Of a DNA stretch of 64,000 nucleotides, positions 1-13,858 are shown piece by piece (the first letter of the stretch is position 1; each line of letters starts with the position of its first letter). Source of the stretch: JAXMCI01 sp046349435 (GTDB lineage: Bacteria; Pseudomonadota; Alphaproteobacteria; Dongiales; Dongiaceae); contig JAXMCI010000039.1 of the NCBI GenBank assembly GCA_046349435.1, positions 6,975 through 70,974 on the forward strand. Reading direction: 5' to 3'. The position numbers and the translations under genes are program-made. The notes under the pieces were generated by a model. It had not been told where the DNA came from, did not search any database, and saw only the letters and a program-made list of their open reading frames with translations.

Positions 1-1653
<1,653 letters not shown>

Positions 1654-1770
1654 GCCGGCGGCCTAAGCTGGCGAGCGACGAGGGGGGACGGGGCGGCGGA
1701 CGGAGCGGCACGGGACAGCCGCAGGCCGGCCCGCCGGCCCGTCCTCCGCCTTGCGTCAGTCGGGTGACTC

Positions 1771-2914
1771 ATGGCCAAGCAGGACTACTACGAGACGCTG
1801 GGCGTGCGCCGGGAGGCGGACGGCGCCGAGATCAAGAAGGCCTTCCGGGCGCTGGCGATGAAGTTCCACCCGGACCGCAATCCGGGGGACGGCTCGGCCG
1901 AGCAGCGCTTCAAGGAGATCAACGAGGCCTACGACGTCCTCAAGGACGACCAGAAGCGGGCCGCCTATGACCGCTTCGGCCACGCCGCCTTCGAGAATGG
2001 CGGCGGGCGCCCCGGCGGCGGCGCCGCCGGCTTCGAGTTCCATGCCGGCGGCTTCGCCGACATCTTCGACGAGATGTTCGGCGAGTTCATGGGCGGCCGG
2101 CGCGGCAATGCCGCGCGCGGCCGCGGCGCCGACCTGCGCTACAACATGGAGATCGAGCTCGAGGAGGCGTTCGCCGGCAAGCAGGCGACGATCCGCGTGC
2201 CGAGTCTCGGTGCGCTGCGAGCCCTGCCAGGGCAGCGGCGGCGAGAAGGGCGCCAGCCCGACCGCCTGCCCGACCTGCCACGGCAGCGGCAAGGTGCGCG
2301 CCAGCCAGGGCTTCTTCACCATCGAGCGGACCTGCGCGGCCTGCCAGGGCGCCGGGCGCATCATCGAGAAGCCCTGCCGCAGCTGCGGCGGCTCCGGCCG
2401 GGTGCACAAGGAGCGCTCGCTCGCCGTCAACATCCCCGCCGGCGTCGAGGACGGCACCCGCATCCGGCTGGCCGGCGAGGGCGAGGCCGGCGTGCGCGGC
2501 GCGCCCCCCGGCGACCTCTACATCTTCCTCTCGGTGGCGCCGCACCGGCTGTTCCAGCGCGACGGCGCCCACCTGCATTGCCGGGTGCCGATCCCGATGA
2601 CCACGGCGGCGCTCGGCGGCACGCTCGAGGTGCCGGTGGTCGACGGCAGCCGGGCCCGCATCACCGTCCCGGCCGGCGCCCAGACCGGGCAGCAGTTCCG
2701 GCTGCGCGGCAAGGGGATGAGCGTGCTGCGCTCGCCCTCGCGCGGCGACATGATGGTCGAGATCGCCGTCGAGACCCCGGTCAACCTGACCAAGAAGCAG
2801 CAGGAGCTGCTGCTCGAGTTCGAGAAGGCGGCCGGCAAGAACAAGCACAACAGCCCGCAATCCGAGGGCTTCTTCGCGAAGTTCAAGGAGTTCTGGGAAG
2901 ACCTCAAGGAGTAG
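1771..2914 (+). CDS. dnaJ: Chaperone DnaJ, interrupted by a one-base insertion
   Basis: Hsp40 co-chaperone that delivers substrates to DnaK and stimulates its ATPase. The N-terminal J domain (MAKQDYYETLGV, with the HPD triad in KFHPDRNPGD) and the Gly/Phe-rich region are in one frame. The zinc-finger domain (CEPCQGSG, CPTCHGSG, CAACQGAG, CRSCGGSG) and the C-terminal substrate domains continue in another frame. The switch is at about 2203-2207, where one extra base, probably the T at 2205, separates IRVPS from VRCEPC. Removing it gives an intact protein of about 380 residues, the family's normal length. Sequencing error is more likely than a real pseudogene because all domains are well conserved. 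Confidence 0.93.
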
Positions 2915-2957
2915 GGCGCGGGCGCGAGGCTCTGGACGCCGCCGGCGACCCTCTCTC

Positions 2958-3036
2958 GTCATCCCGGCGAAAGCCGGGATCCATCGCGCCGCATCCCGAT
3001 GGTGCAGGCATGGATCCCGGCTTTCGCCGGGATGAC
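2958..3036. repeat. Intergenic palindrome, REP-like, between dnaJ and dapB
   Basis: Two perfectly complementary 27-base arms (2958-2984 and 3010-3036) flank a 25-base loop. The arm core is CCCGGCGAAAGCCGGGATCC, itself partly palindromic. Repeats of this kind (GTCATCCCGGC-type) are common between genes of alphaproteobacteria. Its place after dnaJ means it could also act as a transcript end or mRNA-stabilising hairpin, but no T-run follows. Confidence 0.8.
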
Positions 3037-3092
3037 AATGCGGGTCGAAGGCCCGTCAGTCGGGCTGCGCGCCAAACGGGGAGGGCAGGCAC

Positions 3093-3902
3093 TTGACCGA
3101 GTTCGGGATCGGCATCGTCGGCTGCGCCGGGCGGATGGGACGCATGCTGGTCGAGACGGTGGCGGCGCGCAGCGACTGCCGGTCGCCGCCGGCAGCGAGC
3201 GGCCGGGCAGCCCGGCGATCGGCCAGGATGTCGGCCGGCTGGCCGGGCTGGAGCCGCTCGGCGTCGCGGTCGTGGACGACCCGCGGGCGCTGTTCGCGGC
3301 GGCCGACGCGGTGCTTCGACTTCTCCTCGCCGGCGGCCAGCGTCGCCAACGCGGCGGCCGCCGCCGACGCCGGCAAGATCCACGTCATCGGCACCACCGG
3401 CCTCGGGCCGGAGCACCAGGCGGCGATCGCCGCGGCGGCCCGGCGCACCGCGATCGTCCAGGCGCCCAACATGTCGCTCGGCGTCAACCTGCTGCTCGGG
3501 CTGGTGCGCGAGGCGGCGAGCCGGCTCGGCCCCGACTGGGACATCGACATCCTGGAGATGCACCACCGCCACAAGGTCGACGCGCCGTCCGGCACGGCGC
3601 TGGCGCTCGGCCGGGCGGCCGCCGCCGGCCGCGGCGTGGCGCTCGACGCGGTGGCGCGGCGCAGCCGCGACGGGCTGGTCGGCGCCCGGCCGGCGGGCGA
3701 GATCGGCTTCGCCACCCTGCGCGGCGGCGACGTGGTCGGCGACCACCTGGTGATCTTCGCCGCCGAGGGCGAGCGGATCGAGCTCGGCCACCGCGCCGGC
3801 AGCCGCCTCGTCTTCGCCCGCGGCGCGGTCCATGCCGCCCTCTGGGCGCGCGGCCAGCCCCCCGGCCTCTACGGCATGGCCGACGTGCTCGGGCTGGCCT
3901 GA
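3093..3902 (+). CDS. dapB: 4-hydroxy-tetrahydrodipicolinate reductase DapB, two compensating frameshifts
   Basis: NAD(P)H-dependent reductase of the diaminopimelate/lysine pathway. The N-terminal Rossmann motif GIVGCAGRMG, the HVIGTTGLG and QAPNMSLGVNLLL segments, the catalytic EMHHRHKVDAPSGTA region and the C-terminal VHAALWARGQ are all present, and about 269 residues is the normal length. Between about 3182 and 3316 the correct protein (SERPGSPAIGQDVG... DPRALFAAADAV) is in a different frame. One base appears missing near 3182 and one extra T sits near 3315, so the frame recovers. The start is TTG at 3093, preceded by a GGGGAGGG ribosome-binding sequence. Confidence 0.93.
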   Translation: MTEFGIGIVGCAGRMGRMLVETVAARSDCRSPPAASGRAARRSARMSAGWPGWSRSASRSWTTRGRCSRRPTRCFDFSSPAASVANAAAAADAGKIHVIGTTGLGPEHQAAIAAAARRTAIVQAPNMSLGVNLLLGLVREAASRLGPDWDIDILEMHHRHKVDAPSGTALALGRAAAAGRGVALDAVARRSRDGLVGARPAGEIGFATLRGGDVVGDHLVIFAAEGERIELGHRAGSRLVFARGAVHAALWARGQPPGLYGMADVLGLA

Positions 3903-3914
3903 CCCCGCCCGGGA

Positions 3915-4823
3915 CTACGCGCGGGCCGGCCGCGGCCAGAGCCGCGGCATCGCCACCCCGAGCAGGATGACGACGAGCGCCACCAGCGCGTGCGGCGACG
4001 GCGCCTCGTCGAGCAGCAGCACGCCCCAGGCGACGCCGATCGGCGGCACCAGGAAGTTGACGAAGGACGGGAAGCCGGCGCCGCAGCGGGCCAGCAGCCG
4101 GAAGAAGACGAGATAGCCGCCGGCGGTGCCGACCACGGCCAGCGCCAGCAGGGCGAGCAGCGAGCCGCGGCTGGCCGGCACCGTCCAGGGCCGGTCCAGC
4201 ACCAGCGCCAGGGGCACCAGCATGGCGGCGCCGCAGATCAGCGCCATGGCGCCGAGCCGCTCCGGCCCGAGCGAGGACAGCCGCCGGCCGAGATTGCCGG
4301 CGAGCGCATAGCACAGGGTCGAGCCGAGCACCGCGAGCTGCCCCGCCAGCCCGCTGCCGAGCCCGGCGAGCGCCGCCGGCCCGACCAGCAGCAGGATGCC
4401 GGCGAGCCCGAGCGCCACCCCGGCCACCCGGCCGGCATCGAGCCGCTCGTCCGGCTGCAGCAGGTGAGCGAGCAGCACCGTGCCGAGCGGGACCACCGCC
4501 ATCAGGATGGCGGTGAGGCCGCTGTCGATGCGCGTCTCGCCCCAGCTGAGCAGCACGAAGGGTACCGCCAGCCCGGCCAGGGCGAGGCCGGCGGCGCCGC
4601 GCCAGGCGGCGGCATCGGCCGGCAGCGCGATGCCGCGGGCCCGGGCCGCCAGCCACAGCAGGGCGGCGCCCAGGGCCAGCCGGCCGGCGGCGACGCTGAG
4701 CGGCGGCACGGTGGCGACCGCCAGCTTGATGAACAGGAAGGAGGAGCCCCAGAGCAGCGCCAGCAGCCCGAGCAGCAGATAGTCGAGCGCCTGCGGCCGG
4801 GCCGCGTGCCCGGCCGCCGCCAT
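3915..4823 (-). CDS. EamA/DMT-family membrane transporter
   Basis: Drug/metabolite transporter superfamily permease with two EamA repeats and about ten hydrophobic helices in 302 residues. The opening LLLGLLALLWGSSFLFIKLAV is typical of the first helix of this family, and the second half carries the repeat starting near LAVLGSTLCYALAGN. It ends 12 bp from the convergent dapB end and starts 4 bp beyond the end of the DUF2244 gene, with which it probably forms an operon. Substrates of such proteins (amino acids, metabolites, drugs) cannot be predicted from sequence. Confidence 0.9.
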   Translation of the reverse strand: MAAAGHAARPQALDYLLLGLLALLWGSSFLFIKLAVATVPPLSVAAGRLALGAALLWLAARARGIALPADAAAWRGAAGLALAGLAVPFVLLSWGETRIDSGLTAILMAVVPLGTVLLAHLLQPDERLDAGRVAGVALGLAGILLLVGPAALAGLGSGLAGQLAVLGSTLCYALAGNLGRRLSSLGPERLGAMALICGAAMLVPLALVLDRPWTVPASRGSLLALLALAVVGTAGGYLVFFRLLARCGAGFPSFVNFLVPPIGVAWGVLLLDEAPSPHALVALVVILLGVAMPRLWPRPARA

Positions 4824-4827
4824 CGCC

Positions 4828-5328
4828 TCAGCCGTTGCGCTGCGAGGCGAGCGCCTGGCGAAGCGCGCGGGCGAAGTCGAGCCGCTCGTCGGGCGACAGG
4901 AAGCTGCCGACCACCAGCGAGCGGCCGTGGCTGCTCAGGGTCAGCGGGCTGTCGGGCTGCGGCGGCTCGGCCAGGTTGACCCGCAGCCAGTAGGGCTGGA
5001 AGCTCCAGCGCCGCACCTCGCCCCAGTGGAAATGGCGCTCGACCGTCAGCATCCCCTCGGTCAGGCGCACCCGCTCGAAGGTGCGGGCGCGCCGGTAGTT
5101 CAGCCGGAACAACACGTAGAACAGCAGCACCTCGAGGCCGCAGAAGCCGCTGACCGGCCAGGCGCCGATGGTCATGAAGGCGACCGCGTTGACGAGCGCG
5201 ACCAGCGCCACCAATCCCATCAGCACGGCGAAGCCGGCCGACGGCAGGCTGCGCCGCGGCTGCAGCACGGCATCGAACAGCGGTGGCCCGTCCTCCGCGA
5301 CGGCCGGCATGGCGGCGGGTGGGTTCAT
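4828..5328 (-). CDS. DUF2244 family membrane protein
   Basis: A 166-residue protein with two closely spaced hydrophobic segments near residues 30-70 (FAVLMGLVALVALVNAVAF and GFCGLEVLLFYVLF). A cytoplasmic beta-rich part follows, with the family motif RVRLTEGMLTVERHFHWG and FQPYWLRVNLAEP. DUF2244 proteins are widespread in alphaproteobacteria and their function is unknown. The ATG chosen gives the usual length. A much longer upstream frame exists but overlaps nth antisense and shows no homology. nth is divergent, about 85 bp away. Confidence 0.88.
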   Translation of the reverse strand: MNPPAAMPAVAEDGPPLFDAVLQPRRSLPSAGFAVLMGLVALVALVNAVAFMTIGAWPVSGFCGLEVLLFYVLFRLNYRRARTFERVRLTEGMLTVERHFHWGEVRRWSFQPYWLRVNLAEPPQPDSPLTLSSHGRSLVVGSFLSPDERLDFARALRQALASQRNG

Positions 5329-5412
5329 CACCGCCCTATATAGAGGCCACCGCAGGGGCGGCCAAGGCGATTGCGGCAGGCGTGGCCGGCCGATTCCCGC
5401 TAGTGTGGCGCC

Positions 5413-6105
5413 ATGAGCCGCACCTTCACCAAGGCCGAGGCTGCCGCGTTCTTCGACCGCCTCGCCGCCGCCGATCCGGCGCCGCGCGGCGAGCTCGCCT
5501 TCGTCAATCCGTTCACGCTGCTGGTCGCCGTGGTGCTGTCGGCGCAGGCGACCGACGCCGGCGTCAACAAGGCGACGCCGGCCCTGTTCGCGGCCGCCGA
5601 CACGCCGGCCCGGATGCTGGCGCTCGGCGAGGAACGGGTGCGCGACTACATCAAGACGATCGGCCTGTTCAACACCAAGGCGCGCAACGTCATCAGGCTC
5701 AGCGAGATCCTGGTGCGCGAGCATGGCGGAGAGGTGCCGCGCGACCGCGACCAGCTCGAGCGCCTGCCGGGTGTCGGGCGCAAGACCGCCAACGTCGTGC
5801 TCAACACCGCCTTCGGCGAGCCGACCATCGCCGTCGACACCCACATCTTCCGCGTCGGCAACCGCACCGGGCTGGCGCCCGGCCGCACCCCGCTCGAGGT
5901 CGAGCGGCGGCTGGAGGCGATCACCCCGCCGGCGCGCAAGCTGCACGCCCATCACTGGCTGATCCTGCATGGCCGCTACGTCTGCAAGGCCCGCCGCCCG
6001 GACTGCCCGACCTGCGTCGTCGAGGATCTCTGCCGCTTCAAGGGCAAGACCGTGCTGACGCCGCCCGCCGCAAGCGCCCCGGAGGGCCGCAAGCGCCGGC
6101 GCTGA
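5413..6105 (+). CDS. nth: Endonuclease III (DNA glycosylase/AP lyase)
   Basis: Base-excision repair enzyme that removes oxidised pyrimidines and cleaves the resulting abasic site. The helix-hairpin-helix motif LPGVGRKTA is at residues 118-126 with the catalytic Lys at 124. The catalytic Asp is at about 142 in VDTHIFRVGN. The C-terminal [4Fe-4S] loop cysteines 191, 198, 201 and 207 have the family spacing C-X6-C-X2-C-X5-C. The length of 230 residues is normal, with a short basic tail (GRKRRR). Confidence 0.97.
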   Translation: MSRTFTKAEAAAFFDRLAAADPAPRGELAFVNPFTLLVAVVLSAQATDAGVNKATPALFAAADTPARMLALGEERVRDYIKTIGLFNTKARNVIRLSEILVREHGGEVPRDRDQLERLPGVGRKTANVVLNTAFGEPTIAVDTHIFRVGNRTGLAPGRTPLEVERRLEAITPPARKLHAHHWLILHGRYVCKARRPDCPTCVVEDLCRFKGKTVLTPPAASAPEGRKRRR

Positions 6106-6145
6106 CGGCAGAGAGAGTGGCGAAGGCGGCGCCGCGGGCCGCGCC

Positions 6146-6550
6146 TCAGGAGGCGCGGGTGCTGCGGTCGCGCGAGGCCAGCACGGAATCGACGCAGGCC
6201 GGCGCGGCCGCCGCCCGGGCGGTGCCGTCGCGCGCCTCGAGATAGTGCAGGCGCATGCCGTCCTTGTCCTGGTAGAGGAACAGATCGAGCACGCAGCCAT
6301 GGCTGCGATATTGCCAGATCTCGGCCGGGGCGTCGGTCCGCACCAGCCCCGGCTGGCCGAACATGCCCTGCAGCCGCCCGGCGTCGAGCCCGATCAGCCG
6401 GCCCGTCTCATCGGCCGAGCCTGCCTCGCTGACCGTGACGGCCGGAGCCGTGGCCGGCGCCGCACATCCAGCCAGCGGCGCCGTCATCAGCGCACCGGCT
6501 GCCAACCACACACCGCGGGCGGCCTTGCCGCCCGCACCGCGTCGCGTCAT
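6146..6550 (-). CDS. Small predicted lipoprotein
   Basis: A 134-residue protein with an N-terminal signal peptide and a lipobox (LAGC at about residues 26-29), so it is probably anchored to the outer or inner membrane. The mature part contains EIWQYRSHGCVLDLFLYQD, a segment seen in conserved uncharacterised alphaproteobacterial lipoproteins. Function is unknown. The ATG used here gives a basic start (MTRRGAGGK) followed by a hydrophobic stretch, which supports it. The next gene upstream on this strand is the bactofilin, about 100 bp away. Confidence 0.72.
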   Translation of the reverse strand: MTRRGAGGKAARGVWLAAGALMTAPLAGCAAPATAPAVTVSEAGSADETGRLIGLDAGRLQGMFGQPGLVRTDAPAEIWQYRSHGCVLDLFLYQDKDGMRLHYLEARDGTARAAAAPACVDSVLASRDRSTRAS

Positions 6551-6595
6551 CTCGCATCCGACGGCCTTTTTTTCTCGGCCGCCGGCCTTCTTCCC

Positions 6596-6664
6596 GGTTC
6601 GCCGCCTCGGCGGCGTCGCTTTGGTTCGCCGCCTCGGCGGCGTCGTTCTAGTTCGCCGCCTCGA
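6596..6664 (-). repeat. Three 27-bp tandem repeats over the bactofilin stop codon
   Basis: Two full copies (from 6596 and 6623) and part of a third (from 6650) of a 27-bp unit. Each contains the palindromic core CGCCGCCTCGGCGGCG in the full copies. Read on the minus strand in the bactofilin frame, each unit encodes nine residues ending in AEAAN. The bactofilin stop codon TAG sits where the next unit has CAA (Gln). The repeat could be a decayed C-terminal tail or a hairpin that ends the transcript. Confidence 0.7.
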
Positions 6665-7319
6665 CCGCGCCGTTGCTGCGCGCCCGGCCCATCGACTCGC
6701 CCTGGTAGCCCTGGTCGACATCGTCGATCAGCTCGACGGTGCCGGACAGGATGCCGCCGCGCTCGATCTCGAGCTGGCCGTAGCGGATGTTGCCGATCAC
6801 CCGGCCGGTGCTGTGCACGACGAGCCGGTGCTTGACCGTGATGTCGCCCTCGAAGCGGCCGCTGATCTCGGCCGAGTCGATCTGCACCGAGCCCTTGAAC
6901 AGGCCGGATTCGGCGATCTCGATGCTGCGGCTGTCGGCCAGCGTCGCCTCGACCCGGCCCTCGACGACGAGGCGGTCGCAGGCGCGGATCTCGCCGGTCA
7001 GCACGATGCCGCGGCCGACGATGAGCTTCTTGGCCTCGCCTTCGCCGGCGCGCGGCTCGCGCACGTCGGAGCGGAGCTCGGCGCGAGGCTCAGGACGGAC
7101 GTCGGTGCGCGGCGGCTCGGGGCGGACCTCGGCCCGGCGGGCCGGCGTCGCAGCCACGTCGGGCAGGCGGCGGGGCGCGTCGGACAGCCCGGGACGGCCG
7201 GCAGCCAGCGGCTCGGGCCGCGGCGTGTAGGTGCGCGGCGCCGGCGCGTCGGCGGCGGAGTCGCGGCCACTGGTCTCGTTCTTGCTCATGTCCTCGCTGT
7301 CTTTCTTCTTGCCGAACAT
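6648..7319 (-). CDS. Bactofilin (polymer-forming cytoskeletal protein)
   Basis: Bactofilins assemble without nucleotides into filaments that position cell-shape and cell-wall enzymes. The N-terminal half of this 223-residue protein is disordered and rich in Pro, Arg and Glu (repeated EPRAE/RPEP motifs). The bactofilin beta-helix begins at about residue 97 with KKLIVGRGIVLTGEI. It shows the periodic hydrophobic pattern and glycine turns of the family (VEGRVEA, GLFKGSV, SGRFEGDI, GRVIGNI, RGGILSGTV). The long N-terminal extension is species variable. The C-terminus ends within a tandem repeat, see the neighbouring repeat entry. Confidence 0.92.
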   Translation of the reverse strand: MFGKKKDSEDMSKNETSGRDSAADAPAPRTYTPRPEPLAAGRPGLSDAPRRLPDVAATPARRAEVRPEPPRTDVRPEPRAELRSDVREPRAGEGEAKKLIVGRGIVLTGEIRACDRLVVEGRVEATLADSRSIEIAESGLFKGSVQIDSAEISGRFEGDITVKHRLVVHSTGRVIGNIRYGQLEIERGGILSGTVELIDDVDQGYQGESMGRARSNGAVEAAN

Positions 7320-7405
7320 ATCCCCTTTCCTTCCCCCAAGCCCGGTCGGGCGGTTGCCGGACCCGGGCCGGGTCCCGGCTCACGCCGTCGCCGGCCGAGC
7401 CTCTC

Positions 7406-8146
7406 TCAGCGGTTCCGGACCGGCACCGCCGGGGCGCCGCCGCGGCGGCGCCAAGCCTCGAGCAGGTGCACCATGAAGGCGGTGGCGATGATGGGGGCGA
7501 TCAGGTTGACGATCGGCACCGTCAACAGGAACGCGATCACGACTCCGGCCAGGAAGGCCCGTCCCCCATATGCCTGCCGCAGGCTTCGCACCTGCCGCTG
7601 GTCGAGGCGCCGCAGCGCCACCAGCTCGAAATACTCGCGACCCAGAAGATAGCCGTTCAATCCATAGAATACAAAGAGATAAAGAGGGGGCACGACGAGC
7701 GCGGCGAGATAGAGCGGCAGCGCGGCGAGGTTGAGGGCGAGGACGACGAGCGCGAAGCGCAGCCCGCCCAGCGCCTGCTCGGCCAGCGGCTGGCGGCGCG
7801 CCGGCGGCAGTCCCGGATAGTGCCGCCGCTCGACCGCGTCGGCGACGCTGTCGAGGAAGAAGCTGACCACCAGCGAGGCGGCGGCGGGGAAGAGCAGCCA
7901 GGCGATGACCAGCGTGGCGGCGTCGGCGAGCACCGTCAGCACCCAGTCGAGCCAGCCGATCGACAGCAGCCGGATCTCGCCCAGCACCACCCAGACGCCC
8001 GCCACCAGCACGGCGACGAGCGCGAGCGAGATCAGCAGGGTGAGCCAGATCGGCCGCCGCAGCCGGGGGTCGGCGAGCTGCCCGACCGCCTTGCCGAGGG
8101 CGTCCAGCATCAGCATGGCGGCAGGCGGCAGGCGGGCAAGCGTCAC
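7406..8146 (-). CDS. EI24 domain-containing membrane protein
   Basis: A 246-residue inner-membrane protein with at least five hydrophobic helices. It matches the EI24/CysZ-like family, with the characteristic region ALGGLRFALVVLALNLAALP followed by FVFYGLNGYLLGREYFELVA and a final helical hairpin near IVNLIAPIIATAFMVHLLEA. CysZ relatives transport sulfate, but most alphaproteobacterial members are uncharacterised. A start at the internal ATG about ten codons in (MLMLDALG) is also possible. The gene follows the bactofilin region on the same strand and is divergent from adenosine kinase. Confidence 0.85.
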   Translation of the reverse strand: MTLARLPPAAMLMLDALGKAVGQLADPRLRRPIWLTLLISLALVAVLVAGVWVVLGEIRLLSIGWLDWVLTVLADAATLVIAWLLFPAAASLVVSFFLDSVADAVERRHYPGLPPARRQPLAEQALGGLRFALVVLALNLAALPLYLAALVVPPLYLFVFYGLNGYLLGREYFELVALRRLDQRQVRSLRQAYGGRAFLAGVVIAFLLTVPIVNLIAPIIATAFMVHLLEAWRRRGGAPAVPVRNR

Positions 8147-8329
8147 TCCGGGGCCGGACGGCGCGGATCTAAGCCACCGGGGCGGGGCTGTCGACCCTCT
8201 TTTCGCGCGGCCCTCTTTTCGCGAGTCGTGCCGCGTCGCTTGTGCGGCAACCGCCGCTGGCTATACTCCGGCGCCCCGCGGCCACCGCGCTCCGGGGCGC
8301 CTTGCCCATTGCAGCGGACATCCGGATCC

Positions 8330-9319
8330 ATGAGCGAACGGCTCGATGTTGTCGGCATCGGCAACGCCATCGTCGACGTGCTGAGCCACGCCGAGGAGGC
8401 GTTCCTGGTGCGCCACGGCCTCGCCAAGGGGACGATGACGCTGATCGACGCCGCCCGGGCCGACCAGCTCTACGCCGCGATGGGCGGCGCCGTCGAGGCG
8501 TCGGGCGGCTCGGCCGCCAACACCATGGCCGGCATCGCCTCGCTGGGCGGCACCGGCGCCTTCGTCGGCAAGGTCGCCGACGACCAGCTGGGCGCCATCT
8601 TCCGCCACGACACGGCGGCGGGCGGCATCCGCTTCGAGACGGCGCCCTCGGCCGGCGGCGCGTCGACCGCGCGCTGCCTGATCTTCGTCACCCCCGACGC
8701 GCAGCGCACCATGAACACCTATCTCGGCGCCTGCCTCGAGCTCGGGCCCGAGGATGTCGATCCGGGGCTGGTGGAGCGCGCCCGGGTGACCTATCTGGAG
8801 GGCTATCTCTGGGATCCGCCGCGCGCCAAGGAGGCCTTCCTCAAGGCGGCGGCGATCGCGCATGCCGCCGGCAACCAGGTGTCCCTGACGCTCTCCGACC
8901 CGTTCTGCGTCGACCGCCACCGGGCGGAGTTCCGCCAGCTGGTCGAGCAGCATGTCGACATCCTGTTCGCCAACGAGGCCGAGATCTGCTCGCTCTGGGA
9001 GGTCGACGACTTCGACGCCGCGCTGCAGGCGACTCGCGGCAAGTGCGCCGTGGCGGCGCTGACCCGCAGCGCCCAGGGCTCGCTGATCCTGGCCGGCGAC
9101 GAGGTGCACGTGATCGACGCCGCGCCGGTCGCCCGCGTGCTCGACACCACCGGCGCCGGCGACCAGTACGCCGCCGGCTTCCTCTACGGCTACTGCGCCG
9201 GGCTCGACCTCGCCCGCTGCGGCCGCATCGCCGGGCTGGCGGCGGCCGAGGTGATCGAGCATTACGGCGCCCGCCCCGAAACGCCGCTCCGCGACCTCGT
9301 GCGCGCCCGGCTTGGATAG
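8330..9319 (+). CDS. Adenosine kinase, PfkB/ribokinase family
   Basis: A sugar kinase-fold protein of 329 residues that probably phosphorylates adenosine to AMP in purine salvage. The substrate-side glycine motif GGSAANTMAGIASLGG lies at about residues 59-74. The PfkB signature DTTGAGDQYAAGF, containing the anion hole and the catalytic Asp, lies at about residues 272-284. The N-terminus LDVVGIGNAIVDVL is typical of alphaproteobacterial adenosine kinases, which sit close to ribokinase and fructokinase in sequence, so substrate assignment is by family resemblance. The ATG follows the upstream region directly, and typA begins 13 bp after the stop. Confidence 0.88.
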   Translation: MSERLDVVGIGNAIVDVLSHAEEAFLVRHGLAKGTMTLIDAARADQLYAAMGGAVEASGGSAANTMAGIASLGGTGAFVGKVADDQLGAIFRHDTAAGGIRFETAPSAGGASTARCLIFVTPDAQRTMNTYLGACLELGPEDVDPGLVERARVTYLEGYLWDPPRAKEAFLKAAAIAHAAGNQVSLTLSDPFCVDRHRAEFRQLVEQHVDILFANEAEICSLWEVDDFDAALQATRGKCAVAALTRSAQGSLILAGDEVHVIDAAPVARVLDTTGAGDQYAAGFLYGYCAGLDLARCGRIAGLAAAEVIEHYGARPETPLRDLVRARLG

Positions 9320-9332
9320 ATCCACAGGAACC

Positions 9333-11165
<1,833 letters not shown>

Positions 11166-11168
11166 CGG

Positions 11169-12722
<1,554 letters not shown>

Positions 12723-12739
12723 GGCAAGGAGGCGAGGCG

Positions 12740-13288
12740 ATGGACATCAGCAAGATCCCGGTCGGCCGCAACCCGCCCTGGGACATCAACGCGATCATCG
12801 AGATCCCGCTCGGCGGCGAGCCGGTCAAGTACGAGCTCGACAAGGAATCGGGCGCGATGTTCGTCGACCGCTTCCTGCACACCGCGATGTTCTACCCGGC
12901 CAATTACGGCTTCATCCCGCACACGCTGTCGGAGGACGGCGATCCCTGCGACGTCATGGTGGTCGGCCCGACCAAGGTGGTGCCGGGGGCGGTGATCCGC
13001 TCGCGCCCGATCGGCGCGCTGATCATGGAGGACGAGGCCGGGCTCGACGAGAAGATCCTGGCGGTGCCGGTCGACGAGCTGCACCCCTTCCACCGCAAGA
13101 TCGTCTCCTACCGCCAGCTGCCCGACATCCTGATCGAGCAGATCGGCCACTTCTTCACCCACTACAAGGACCTGGAGAAGGGCAAGTGGGCGCGCGTCGC
13201 GCGCTGGGCCGAGCCGGAGGAGGCGCAGCGCCTGATCCTCGAATCGATCGAGCGCGCCCGCACCGGCCGGACGGCGCCGCCCGGATGA
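12740..13288 (+). CDS. ppa: Inorganic pyrophosphatase (family I)
   Basis: Cytoplasmic Mg-dependent enzyme that hydrolyses pyrophosphate to phosphate and pulls biosynthetic reactions forward. The metal-binding signature DGDPCDVMV is at residues 66-74. Other family residues are KYELDKESGAMFVDR and the tail HYKDLEKGKWARV. At 182 residues it is full length. A good ribosome-binding sequence (AAGGAGG at 12725-12731) precedes the ATG. It lies between the AmpG-like permease gene and a macro-domain gene, all on the plus strand. Confidence 0.97.
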   Translation: MDISKIPVGRNPPWDINAIIEIPLGGEPVKYELDKESGAMFVDRFLHTAMFYPANYGFIPHTLSEDGDPCDVMVVGPTKVVPGAVIRSRPIGALIMEDEAGLDEKILAVPVDELHPFHRKIVSYRQLPDILIEQIGHFFTHYKDLEKGKWARVARWAEPEEAQRLILESIERARTGRTAPPG

Positions 13289-13298
13289 GCGCCCGGTC

Positions 13299-13826
13299 AT
13301 GAGCGCGCCGGCCGATCCGCGGCAGCGCTGCGAGGTCGTCGAGGGCGACATCACCCGGCTCGCCGTCGACGCCATCGTCAACGCCGCCAACCGCGCCCTC
13401 GAGCCGGGCGGCGGGGTCTGCGGCGCCATCCACCGCGCCGCCGGGCCGGAGCTGGCGCGCGCCTGCCGCGCCGTCGCCCCCTGCCCGACCGGCGAGGCGC
13501 GCCTCACCCCCGGCTTCCGCCTGCCCGCCCGCCACGTCATCCACGCCGTCGGCCCGGTCTGGCAGGGCGGCGGCGCGGGCGAGGAGGCGGCGCTCGCCGC
13601 CTGCTACCGCAACAGCCTGAAGCTGGCCGCCGAGCACGATCTCGCCAGCATCGCCTTCCCGGCGATCTCGACCGGCATCTACGGCTTCCCCGCCGAGCGC
13701 GCCACGGCGATCGCCGTCGCCACCGTCGCCGAGGTCCTCGCCGCGACGCCGTCGATCGAGCGCGTCGTCTTCGCCTGCTTCGACGCCGCCACGGCCGCGC
13801 GCTACCGCGCCGCGCTCGCTCGATGA
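13299..13826 (+). CDS. Macro domain protein, ADP-ribosyl hydrolase type
   Basis: A stand-alone macro domain of 175 residues, of the family that removes O-acetyl-ADP-ribose or mono-ADP-ribose adducts. The ligand-binding motif VNAANRALEPGGGVCGAIH lies at about residues 27-45. The second glycine loop is AISTGIYGFPAERA. YmdB/TARG-type enzymes share these residues. Start codon choice is supported by its position 10 bp after the ppa stop. The physiological substrate is not known. Confidence 0.92.
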   Translation: MSAPADPRQRCEVVEGDITRLAVDAIVNAANRALEPGGGVCGAIHRAAGPELARACRAVAPCPTGEARLTPGFRLPARHVIHAVGPVWQGGGAGEEAALAACYRNSLKLAAEHDLASIAFPAISTGIYGFPAERATAIAVATVAEVLAATPSIERVVFACFDAATAARYRAALAR

Positions 13827-13858
13827 GCATCGTGGCTGCGGCGAGGCAGCAAGATTGG

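Noticed and set aside
2999..3100. A coding start within the dnaJ-dapB spacer
   Set aside because: The open frame there is read through a perfect palindrome and continues as an alternate frame of dapB. Only the central part is real DapB sequence because of two indels.
6566..6595. Intrinsic terminator around the seven-T run after the bactofilin gene
   Set aside because: On the minus strand the run is A, not T, and it lies inside the lipoprotein gene's upstream region with no good stem immediately before it on the plus strand.
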